A stretch of DNA of 5,434 bases from an uncultured Clostridium sp. (GCA_900551135.1 URUX01000158.1:1-5434), one strand, 5' to 3'; shown: positions 1 to 5,305, numbered from the stretch's first letter. The notes: generated by a model not told the origin, from the sequence alone. Made by a program: numbers and translations.

Positions 1-8
1 CAGGAGTG

Positions 9-75
9 AATTCTACCGCATAAGCGGACGGTGGAATTTACTTTTGAAAGTTTTATTGCCAAAACTTTCGCAAAG
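9..75. repeat. Two adjacent inverted repeats upstream of the aldolase
   Basis: Two hairpin-forming sequences lie side by side. The first pairs AATTCTACCG (9-18) with CGGTGGAATT (29-38) with one G-U wobble; an alternative inner stem is CCGC (16-19) with GCGG (24-27). The second is a perfect 9-bp inverted repeat, GAAAGTTTT (46-54) with AAAACTTTC (61-69) around a 6-nt loop, extended by CTTT (41-44) with AAAG (72-75). Neither is followed by a clear T-run, so they are not convincing terminators. They could be the end of a dispersed palindromic repeat, or a weak 3' end of a gene lying to the left. The structure is seen directly; its role is unknown. Confidence 0.6.
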
Positions 76-81
76 TAAGTC

Positions 82-110
82 TTTTCAAGTGCTTTAAAAT
101 GCGTTATAAT
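82..110 (+). promoter_or_regulatory. Predicted sigma-A-type promoter of the aldolase gene
   Basis: A perfect -10 hexamer TATAAT (105-110) lies 17 bases after TTTTCA (82-87), which matches TTGACA at four of six positions. Transcription would start near 117-118, leaving a leader of about 52 nt before the ATG at 170. This placement argues against a GTG start at 119, which would sit at the transcript's 5' end with no ribosome binding site. Confidence 0.75.
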
Positions 111-154
111 GATAGTCAGTGAGTGCGATAAAAAGCCATACTAATCACAATATG

Positions 155-162
155 AGGGAGGT
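155..162 (+). promoter_or_regulatory. Ribosome binding site fixing the aldolase start
   Basis: AGGGAGGT lies 7 bases before ATG 170. It selects that ATG over the in-frame GTG at 119, which would add 17 residues not resembling the family N-terminus. Confidence 0.85.
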
Positions 163-169
163 CTTTCCA

Positions 170-1033
170 ATGTTAGTTTCAGCAAAAGAAATGCTTGAGA
201 AAGCAAGAGATGGAAAATATGCAGTAGGCCAGTTTAATATCAATAACTTAGAGTGGACAAAAGCAATTCTGCTTACGGCAGAAGAGTTAAAGTCCCCGGT
301 TATCCTGGGCGTATCTGAGGGTGCAGGCAAGTACATGACTGGTTTTAAGACTGTAGCCGCTATGGTTTCCGCAATGATCGATGAGTTAAAGATTACCGTT
401 CCGGTAGCTCTTCACTTAGATCATGGTACTTATGAGGGATGCTATAAGTGTATCGAGGCTGGATTCTCCTCCATTATGTTTGATGGTTCCCATTATCCCA
501 TTGAAGAGAATGTGGAGAAGACCAAAGAACTGGTTAAGGTTTGTGCAGAAAAAGGAATGTCCTTAGAGGCAGAGGTTGGCTCTATCGGCGGCGAGGAAGA
601 CGGCGTTGTAGGTATGGGCGAATGCGCAGATCCAAATGAGTGCAAGATGATTGCAGACTTGGGCGTAACCATGCTGGCTGCTGGTATCGGCAACATCCAT
701 GGTAAATATCCGGCTAACTGGGCTGGTTTAAGCTTTGAGACTCTGGAAGCTGTTAATAAAGCAGTGGGCAATATGCCGTTAGTTCTCCACGGAGGTACTG
801 GTATTCCGGCAGATATGATTAAGAAGGCAATCAGCCTTGGCGTAGCAAAGATCAATGTAAACACCGAGTGCCAGTTATCTTTTGCAGCTGCTACCAGAGA
901 ATACATCGAAGCAGGCAAAGATCAGCAGGGCAAGGGCTTTGATCCAAGAAAGCTGCTGGCTCCAGGTACCGAGGCAATTAAGGCTACTGTAAAGGAAAAG
1001 ATGGAACTGTTCGGTTCTGTAGGAAAAGCCTGA
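170..1033 (+). CDS. fba: Class II fructose-bisphosphate aldolase
   Basis: This 287-residue cytoplasmic zinc enzyme cleaves fructose 1,6-bisphosphate to dihydroxyacetone phosphate and glyceraldehyde 3-phosphate, and catalyses the reverse in gluconeogenesis. Both class II signatures are present. The first is VALHLDHG (79-86), with catalytic Asp84 and zinc ligand His85. The second is LEAEVGSIGGEE (132-143). The other expected zinc histidines are His177 in GNIHGKY and His207 in LVLHGGTG; NVNTE (229-233) matches the phosphate-binding region near the C-terminus. Length fits the short class IIB group (about 285 residues, like Bacillus FbaA). ATG 170 is chosen because of the ribosome binding site and because family members start close to the MLVSAKEML sequence. 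The gene has its own promoter and terminator, so it is probably monocistronic. Tagatose-bisphosphate aldolase (GatY/KbaY) belongs to the same family and cannot be fully excluded, but no galactitol or tagatose genes are visible nearby. Confidence 0.95.
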   Translation: MLVSAKEMLEKARDGKYAVGQFNINNLEWTKAILLTAEELKSPVILGVSEGAGKYMTGFKTVAAMVSAMIDELKITVPVALHLDHGTYEGCYKCIEAGFSSIMFDGSHYPIEENVEKTKELVKVCAEKGMSLEAEVGSIGGEEDGVVGMGECADPNECKMIADLGVTMLAAGIGNIHGKYPANWAGLSFETLEAVNKAVGNMPLVLHGGTGIPADMIKKAISLGVAKINVNTECQLSFAAATREYIEAGKDQQGKGFDPRKLLAPGTEAIKATVKEKMELFGSVGKA

Positions 1034-1050
1034 TTTTGTTTTGACAATTT

Positions 1051-1104
1051 AGAGGCTGCTGCAAAAGGAGATGAATGCATCCGTGTTTGCAGCAGTCTCT
1101 TTTT
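1051..1104 (+). terminator. Intrinsic terminator after the aldolase gene
   Basis: AGAGGCTGCTGCAAA (1051-1065) pairs with TTTGCAGCAGTCTCT (1086-1100) over 15 bp with one G-U wobble, followed by five Ts (1100-1104). The loop is long, about 20 nt, but the stem is strong. It begins 17 bases after the aldolase stop and separates that gene from the DUF554 gene. Confidence 0.85.
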
Positions 1105-1142
1105 ATCGTATGAAAAAGGAAAACAAAGGAGAAATCTAGTAT

Positions 1143-1439
1143 ATGCCAATTGGAATTATTGCAAATTGTACAGCGATTATAGCAGGAGGACTTATCGGAA
1201 CAGTAGCAGGACATAAAATACCGGAACGTCTGAAAACCTCTCTGACCCAGATGTTTGGAGTATGCGCAATGGGAATTGGGATTTCCTGCATTATGAAAAT
1301 GGCGACTCTTCCGGCATCCATTTTATCACTGGTACTGGGGCTGATTATTGGAGAATTGTGTGATTTGGAAATACGGATTCAAAAAGGGGTTCGGAAGATT
1401 CAAAAGCCTCTGTCCAAAATTCTGTCTTCAGGAAAGTAG
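1143..1439 (+). CDS. DUF554 family protein, N-terminal part (98 residues)
   Basis: The ORF starts at ATG 1143, with AAGGAG at 1126-1131 lying 11 bases upstream, a slightly long spacing. The product starts with a hydrophobic segment (about residues 4-22, rich in Gly, Ile and Ala), which is the typical DUF554 opening. Two more likely membrane segments follow, at about 36-50 and 56-73. The latter contains LGLIIGELCDLE, resembling the family's conserved LGxxxGExxDIE block. The last 25 or so residues (KGVRKIQKPLSKILSSGK) are basic and polar and look like the cytoplasmic linker normally found mid-protein. The ORF stops there at TAG 1437-1439, so the product lacks the C-terminal half of the fold. 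Whether this fragment is stable or functional cannot be told from sequence. Confidence 0.65.
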   Translation: MPIGIIANCTAIIAGGLIGTVAGHKIPERLKTSLTQMFGVCAMGIGISCIMKMATLPASILSLVLGLIIGELCDLEIRIQKGVRKIQKPLSKILSSGK

Positions 1440-1457
1440 GAAGATCCGGAAGTCTTT

Positions 1458-1868
1458 ATGGAAGAATTTATCAGCATTCTGGTACTGTTTTGTGCCAGCG
1501 GAACGGGACTTTTTGGAGCAATGCAGTCCGGCATCACAGGAGATCACAGCATTCTTTTAACAAAATCGATTTTGGACTTTTGTACGGCAGCAATTTTTGC
1601 GGCGAATTTAGGAGGGCTGGTAAGCCTGATATCAATTCCGCAGTTTTTAATTATGATGATCTGTTATCTGGGAGCTGTGGTAGTTATGCCGCTGACCAAT
1701 GAAACCATGCTGGGAGATTTTTCAGCAGTAGGTGGATTAATCAGTCTGGCAACTGGTTTTCGCATTGCAGGAATCCGGAATTTTCCGGTTGCCAATATGA
1801 TTCTGGCCATGGTTTTAGCCATGCCGTTATCTGCATTGTGGAATAATTTTCTGGCTCCCCTTTTATAA
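1458..1868 (+). CDS. DUF554 family protein, C-terminal part (136 residues)
   Basis: This ORF is in the same frame as the upstream part and starts 18 bases after its stop. A weak site, GGAAG (1448-1452), lies 5 bases before ATG 1458, so reinitiation is conceivable but not strongly supported. The sequence EEFISILVLFCASGTGLFGAMQ is a membrane segment with the family's small-residue-rich pattern. It is followed by the conserved-type block SGITGDHSILLTKSILD, then hydrophobic stretches at about residues 40-75 and 113-133, and an AVGGLISLATGFRIAGI stretch typical of the family's C-terminal part. On its own it lacks the first three helices. Without the amber codon it would simply be the second half of one 241-residue protein. 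It ends 113 bases before the next gene with no evident terminator, so some read-through into that gene is possible. Confidence 0.6.
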   Translation: MEEFISILVLFCASGTGLFGAMQSGITGDHSILLTKSILDFCTAAIFAANLGGLVSLISIPQFLIMMICYLGAVVVMPLTNETMLGDFSAVGGLISLATGFRIAGIRNFPVANMILAMVLAMPLSALWNNFLAPLL

Positions 1869-1900
1869 TTCACAGAATTTACACTGGATTTTCACAGAAT
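1869..1900 (+). repeat. Direct repeat TTCACAGAAT, 22-bp period
   Basis: TTCACAGAAT occurs at 1869-1878 and again at 1891-1900, exactly 22 bp apart, which is two 11-bp steps. A related TTTACA lies between them (1878-1883). Direct repeats of TT(A/C/T)ACA type on one face of the helix are typical of OmpR/PhoB-family response-regulator sites. That assignment is inference; only the repeat is seen. Confidence 0.45.
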
Positions 1901-1910
1901 CCCCATGGTT

Positions 1911-1952
1911 TAGACACAAAGTTCCAGTACACTCTCTGTTGTAAGCATCAAG
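1911..1952 (+). promoter_or_regulatory. Upstream motifs shared with the second paralogue
   Basis: TAGACACA (1911-1918) and GTTGTAAGCATCAAG (1938-1952) lie in the leader region of the first repeat-protein gene, the second motif ending 29 bases before its ATG. Both recur in the same order before the second paralogue, in otherwise unrelated intergenic sequence. The longer motif has TTG...CAA dyad character. I find no good sigma-A -35/-10 pair here, so these may be an operator, an alternative sigma promoter or a leader RNA element. Confidence 0.5.
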
Positions 1953-1981
1953 GAATTTTATACAAAAGGAGAGTTGGAAAC

Positions 1982-3484
1982 ATGACAAATAATAAGAGAT
2001 TGACGGCAGTTCTTTCAGCAGCGTCTTTTCTGGCTATTGCTGCCAGCGGAACAGCATTGGCAGGAACGGCTCACTGGGAGCAGGAAGGAGAAGACTGGGT
2101 CTATTTAGACAGTGACGGGGAAAAGGTTACGGATACCTGGAAAAAGAGTGGAACCAACTGGTTTTATCTGGACAGTGACGGCTATATGGCCAAAGATACG
2201 ATAATCGTTTCCGGATCAAATGATGACAAGTATTACGTAGATGCCAATGGCGCAAAAGTTACCAATACCTGGGTATCCATGGATAATGAAGGTGACAACG
2301 AGTGTACGGATCAGGAGGATCTCTCTACAGTCTGGTATTACTTTGATTCCAATGGAAAGGCAAAACGGGCAGACAGCGGTTCCGAGGTATATACCAATAT
2401 CCCATATGGAGATGGAAATTCCACAGGAACCTTTGCTTTTGATGAGGACGGTCACATGTTAATCGGCTGGCAGGATGTGGAACTGTCCAGCGGCAGTACC
2501 GTTACATATTATTTTGGAGATGAAAATGAAGGCTGGGCAGCTACAGGCTGGAAGTATCTGGAAATGCCGGATACTTCAGAAGATGACAGCGAAGGACCGG
2601 AAGAAGACGAGGCATGGTTTTACTTTGGAACCAATGGCCGTGCTGTAAAAGACCAGACCAAGTATATTAATGGTTATTATTACACATTTGATGAAAATGG
2701 CGCTATGGATGATACCTGGGTAACCGGTACGCCTGGGATTTCCAACAGTACGGCCAATATAGCAAGTGATGCGGCAGCCTTTTATACCGAAGACAGCGGA
2801 TATAGAAGAACCGGCTGGATTTACACCTATGATCCAGAGGACGAAGATCAGGAAGGAGACGAGTACTGGTTCTATTTGAGTTCCAAGGGCGAGGCTTTTA
2901 ATGATGAAGCAAAGGATGCCATTGCCGGCGGAGCAGCTGGCATTACAGCGACAGATCTGTATGACGGAGATGTATATGAAAATGTAGCGGCAAAGGTGAT
3001 TAAGAATAAAACCTATTTATTTGACGGAAACGGCCGTATGCTGACAGGAGTACTGCAGCTGGATGGAGAAGCATACCGCTCTGGCGGAAGTAAGCTGGCA
3101 GATGAAGGTATTTATTACTTTAATGATGAGGATGGTTCTGACAACGGCCAGATGGAAACTGGAAAACAGACTTACGACAATGAAGGAGAGGACGTAACCT
3201 ACTACTTTAAGAAAAATGGCCAGGCATATACCAATGCACTGGTAAGCGGAGCGATCTATGACAGCCAGGGCAGACGGGTAGATGCAGAAGACGGCGCTTC
3301 TTATATGCTGTATACAACGGAAGCAGATATTACGGATGATGACGGAACCAAAGTTGTGATTCCGGCAGGAACCCAGGTGATTGTCAGCCGCAGCGGTTCG
3401 GTAAAAAAGAGCGGTTCAGCAGAGGTAGACGGCGTAGACTATGACATTGACAACTATGTAGCGACAGAAGAGACTGACGAATAA
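1982..3484 (+). CDS. Secreted cell-wall/choline-binding repeat protein, first paralogue
   Basis: The product has 500 residues, and AGGAG at 1967-1971 lies 10 bases before ATG 1982. The N-terminus is a Sec signal peptide: basic NNKR, a hydrophobic core at 7-23, and probable cleavage after ALA at residue 27. From about 31 to 435 it is a chain of roughly a dozen aromatic/Gly repeats of the choline-binding (CW_binding, PF01473-like) type. Clear units are WVYLDSDGEKVTDTW (39-53), WFYLDSDGYMAKDT (60-73), AWFYFGTNGRAVKD (211-224) and YWFYLSSKGEAFND (295-308). Several turns are expanded by acidic insertions, at about 100-116, 194-210 and 284-294. Residues 436-500 leave the repeat pattern. No amidase, lysozyme, peptidase, sortase signal or C-terminal anchor is visible, so an 'amidase' label would rest on repeats alone. 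Likely role is non-covalent attachment to surface polymers or carbohydrate; the ligand is unknown. There is one cysteine, Cys108. Confidence 0.88.
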   Translation: MTNNKRLTAVLSAASFLAIAASGTALAGTAHWEQEGEDWVYLDSDGEKVTDTWKKSGTNWFYLDSDGYMAKDTIIVSGSNDDKYYVDANGAKVTNTWVSMDNEGDNECTDQEDLSTVWYYFDSNGKAKRADSGSEVYTNIPYGDGNSTGTFAFDEDGHMLIGWQDVELSSGSTVTYYFGDENEGWAATGWKYLEMPDTSEDDSEGPEEDEAWFYFGTNGRAVKDQTKYINGYYYTFDENGAMDDTWVTGTPGISNSTANIASDAAAFYTEDSGYRRTGWIYTYDPEDEDQEGDEYWFYLSSKGEAFNDEAKDAIAGGAAGITATDLYDGDVYENVAAKVIKNKTYLFDGNGRMLTGVLQLDGEAYRSGGSKLADEGIYYFNDEDGSDNGQMETGKQTYDNEGEDVTYYFKKNGQAYTNALVSGAIYDSQGRRVDAEDGASYMLYTTEADITDDDGTKVVIPAGTQVIVSRSGSVKKSGSAEVDGVDYDIDNYVATEETDE

Positions 3485-3533
3485 CAACCAGAATAACTGG
3501 TCAGGAAACAATTGCATTACACTTATCACAGAT

Positions 3534-3577
3534 AAAAAGCGGCATTCAGAACAGCACTCTCGGAATGTCGCTTTTTT
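3534..3577 (+). terminator. Intrinsic terminator after the first paralogue
   Basis: AAAAGCGGCATTC (3535-3547) pairs with GAATGTCGCTTTT (3563-3575), with one G-U wobble and a 15-nt loop, and the T-run continues to 3577. The A-run on the left arm could allow some activity on the other strand too, but no facing gene is seen. A small perfect 5-bp hairpin, ACCAG/CTGGT (3487-3501), lies between the stop codon and this terminator. Confidence 0.85.
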
Positions 3578-3604
3578 GTAATGATTTCGTAATATAAAAG
3601 TAAT
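3578..3604 (+). repeat. Three GTAAT repeats at an exact 11-bp period
   Basis: GTAAT occurs at 3578-3582, 3589-3593 and 3600-3604, each 11 bp after the previous one, directly after the terminator T-run. All three would lie on one face of the helix. This spacing is typical of tandem response-regulator sites, but the surrounding DNA is AT-rich and chance is possible. Confidence 0.4.
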
Positions 3605-3615
3605 ATTTTGCGGAA

Positions 3616-3630
3616 GTTGTAAGAAACAAG
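3616..3630 (+). promoter_or_regulatory. Divergent third copy of the GTTGTAA-N4-CAAG motif
   Basis: GTTGTAAGAAACAAG matches the two leader motifs (1938-1952 and 3707-3721) at GTTGTAA and CAAG and differs in the middle. This copy contains a clean dyad, TTGT-N5-ACAA (3617-3629), which suggests that a dimeric protein may bind. It begins 12 bases after the last GTAAT repeat and lies 76 bases upstream of the next copy. Confidence 0.4.
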
Positions 3631-3669
3631 ACAGTAAATACAGAAAAACGATAGGAAAGCGTCAGATAA

Positions 3670-3721
3670 TAGACACACTTCGGACATAATTTCTCCATAG
3701 AATAAGGTTGTAAACATCAAG
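3670..3721 (+). promoter_or_regulatory. Upstream motifs shared with the first paralogue
   Basis: TAGACACA (3670-3677) and GTTGTAAACATCAAG (3707-3721) repeat the pair seen before the first paralogue. The distance between them is 10 bp greater here, about one helical turn. The longer motif ends 34 bases before the ATG, close to the 29 seen in the other copy. TAGAAT (3698-3703) and CATAAT (3685-3690) resemble -10 boxes, but neither has a convincing -35 partner, so the transcription start is left open. Confidence 0.5.
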
Positions 3722-3741
3722 ACAACATTGGCTGAAAAAAG

Positions 3742-3748
3742 AAGGAGA
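3742..3748 (+). promoter_or_regulatory. Ribosome binding site fixing the second paralogue's start
   Basis: AAGGAGA (3742-3748) lies 7 to 8 bases before ATG 3756. The in-frame GTG at 3750 is almost touching it and is therefore unlikely, so the protein starts MKRKMK, a normal signal-peptide beginning. Confidence 0.8.
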
Positions 3749-3755
3749 TGTGTTT

Positions 3756-5270
3756 ATGAAAAGAAAGATGAAAACTGCAGCAGTGCTTACTGCAGGCGCA
3801 TTGATGACAATAGGAGCATCCGGTATGGCATTTGCCGCTACTGCTCACTGGGAGCAGGAAGGAGAAGACTGGGTCTATTTAGACAAAGATGGAGATAAGG
3901 TTACAGATACCTGGAAGAAAAGCGGAACCAATTGGTTTTATTTAGACAGTGACGGTTATATGGCAAAGGATACCATTATCACCTCTGGCTCCAATGATGA
4001 TAAATACTATGTGGATGCCAACGGAGCCAAGGCGGTTAACAAATGGGTATCTGCAGATAATGCAGATGAACATGAATGTGCGGATCAGGAGGATGTTTCT
4101 ACCATATGGTATTTCTTTGGTTCTGATGGCAAAGCAAAGAGATCAGAATCAGGAAAGAAAGTATTTACCGGAATCCCCTATGGTGCCAATATGGATAAGA
4201 AAGGAACCTTTGCCTTTGATGAGGAAGGCCATATGCTCAGCGGCTGGCAGGAGATTGAACTTTCCAGCGGAAAGAGCGCTTCCTATTATTTCGGAGACGA
4301 GGGAGAAGGGGCAGCAGTTACCGGATGGCAGTATCTGGAGATTCCGGGAGACGATTATGACAGCGATAATGGACCGGAAGACAGTGAAGGATGGTACTAT
4401 TTTGGCACCAATGGCAGGGCTGTAAAGGATCAGAATAAGTATATCAACGGATTTTATTATACCTTTAATGAAAATGGAGTTATGGATGATACCTGGGTAG
4501 TGGGAACACCGGGAGTTTCCGGCACAACGGTGCAGATTGCAACCGATGCAGCAGCGTTCTACACAGAAGATATCGGATACCGCAGATCCGGATGGATTTA
4601 TACCTATGATCCGGAAGATAAGGATCAGGAAGGCGACCAGTACTGGTTCTATTTAAGTTCCAAGGGTGAGGCCTTTAATGATGAGGCCAAGGATGCCAAG
4701 GCTCAGAATGCGGAAGGTGTTACCGCAACAGATCTTTATACTGGCGACGTTTATTATAATGTAGCGGCAAAGGTAATTAAGAATAAGACCTACCTGTTTG
4801 ATGGGAATGGCCGGGTTTTAGACGGCGTATTCCGGTTAGACGGAGAAGCATACCGCTCTGGCGGAAGTAAGCTGGTAAATGAAGGAATCTACTATTTCAG
4901 TACAGCAGATGGATCTGACAACGGCCAGATGCAGACTGGAAAGACCGAATACGATGATGAAGGTGAGAAAACGACTTACTACTTTAAGAAGAGCGGTCAG
5001 GCATATACCAATGCACTGGTAAGCGGAGCGATTTATGATGAAGAAGGCAAGCGGGTAGACGCAGAAGACGGCAGTACCTACATGCTGTATACCACCAGTC
5101 AGGACATTACAGATGAGAGCGGCAAAAAGGTTCTGATTCAGGCAGGAACCCAGGTGGCAGTAAATCGCAGCGGTTCTGTAAAGAGAAGCGGTACAGTAGA
5201 AATTGACGGCGTAAAGTATACCATTAATAAAGATACTTATGAGGCGACAGAAAAAATAACAGAGAATTAA
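3756..5270 (+). CDS. Secreted cell-wall/choline-binding repeat protein, second paralogue
   Basis: The product has 504 residues. Residues 1-27 form a Sec signal peptide: basic MKRKMK, a hydrophobic core to about 22, and probable cleavage after AFA at 27. The mature protein follows the first paralogue repeat by repeat, from HWEQEGEDWVYLDKDG (31-46) through WFYLDSDGYMAKDT (60-73), WYYFGTNGRAVKDQ (213-226) and YWFYLSSKGEAFND (296-309) to KTYLFDGNGRVLDG (344-357). Acidic expanded turns are kept at the same places, although the one at about 196-212 is rewritten (GDDYDSDNGPEDSEG). The single cysteine is again residue 108. The C-terminal 70 residues form the same non-repeat region, ending in a slightly longer and less acidic tail than the first paralogue's. 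No catalytic domain, membrane anchor or sortase motif is visible. It is flanked by terminators on both sides, so it is its own transcription unit. Binding to a cell-surface polymer is expected for the family; the true ligand is unknown. Confidence 0.88.
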   Translation: MKRKMKTAAVLTAGALMTIGASGMAFAATAHWEQEGEDWVYLDKDGDKVTDTWKKSGTNWFYLDSDGYMAKDTIITSGSNDDKYYVDANGAKAVNKWVSADNADEHECADQEDVSTIWYFFGSDGKAKRSESGKKVFTGIPYGANMDKKGTFAFDEEGHMLSGWQEIELSSGKSASYYFGDEGEGAAVTGWQYLEIPGDDYDSDNGPEDSEGWYYFGTNGRAVKDQNKYINGFYYTFNENGVMDDTWVVGTPGVSGTTVQIATDAAAFYTEDIGYRRSGWIYTYDPEDKDQEGDQYWFYLSSKGEAFNDEAKDAKAQNAEGVTATDLYTGDVYYNVAAKVIKNKTYLFDGNGRVLDGVFRLDGEAYRSGGSKLVNEGIYYFSTADGSDNGQMQTGKTEYDDEGEKTTYYFKKSGQAYTNALVSGAIYDEEGKRVDAEDGSTYMLYTTSQDITDESGKKVLIQAGTQVAVNRSGSVKRSGTVEIDGVKYTINKDTYEATEKITEN

Positions 5271-5305
5271 GACACGCGGATAACCGGTAGAGAATGACTC
5301 TTCTG

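Larger units (their letters stand above)
1143..1868 (+). pseudogene. DUF554 membrane protein gene interrupted by one in-frame amber stop
   Basis: The frame from ATG 1143 to TAA 1866-1868 is open except for one TAG at 1437-1439. Read through, it would give 241 residues, about the usual length of DUF554 proteins (family of E. coli YqgA and B. subtilis YdfK). The N-terminal and C-terminal halves each match the expected part of the family with nothing missing. The six codons after TAG (E-D-P-E-V-F) lead smoothly into the next helix, as expected for an original linker. One base change from GAG, CAG or AAG would explain the stop. There is no frameshift and no other decay, so the lesion is recent, or it is a sequencing error, or the two parts are made separately. 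No function is established for the family with certainty; it is an integral membrane protein, possibly a transporter. Confidence 0.7.
1982..5270 (+). repeat. Tandem duplication of the repeat-protein gene
   Basis: The genes at 1982-3484 and 3756-5270 encode colinear proteins, with residue numbers in register until about 144 and only small gaps after. By my count, 24 of the first 116 mature residues differ, and identity stays high to the C-terminus. Signal peptides and intergenic DNA are much more diverged. Blocks of exact DNA identity occur at 2069-2111 with 3843-3885, 3065-3098 with 4842-4875, and 3221-3255 with 4998-5032. Confidence 0.9.

Noticed and set aside
119..169. Extension of the aldolase to an upstream GTG start at 119
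   Set aside because: It lies at the predicted transcription start, has no ribosome binding site, and adds 17 residues unlike the family N-terminus. ATG 170 has AGGGAGGT at ideal spacing.
493..918. 141-codon open frame on the minus strand inside the aldolase gene
   Set aside because: It is antisense to a strongly conserved gene, has low-complexity Pro/Ser/Ala content and matches no family I recognise; a frame shadow.
1071..1139. Small 22-codon ORF (MNASVFAAVSFYRMKKENKGEI) ending 3 bases before the DUF554 start
   Set aside because: The AAAAGGAG upstream touches its ATG with no spacing, and the ORF lies mostly in the loop and right arm of the aldolase terminator. It is more likely a by-product of that structure than a leader peptide.
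1437..1439. Pyrrolysine or programmed amber read-through in the DUF554 gene as the preferred call
   Set aside because: No supporting structure or leaky stop context is visible downstream, and nothing in the window points to pyrrolysine decoding. It is kept only as an alternative.
1938..1964. Sigma-A promoter made of TTGTAA (1939-1944) and TATACA (1959-1964)
   Set aside because: The spacer is only 14 bases, and transcription would start inside the ribosome binding site.
1982..3484. N-acetylmuramoyl-L-alanine amidase or clostridial toxin label for the repeat proteins
   Set aside because: Such labels would come from the shared binding repeats only. No amidase, glycosyltransferase or protease motif is visible in either protein.
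3526..3720. 64-codon minus-strand frame between the two paralogues
   Set aside because: It starts with TTG without a ribosome binding site, runs through the intrinsic terminator and covers the conserved upstream motifs; hydrophobic content follows from AT-richness.
3949..4425. 158-codon + strand frame inside the second paralogue
   Set aside because: It overlaps the repeat-protein gene out of frame; its length reflects the biased codon use of the repeats.
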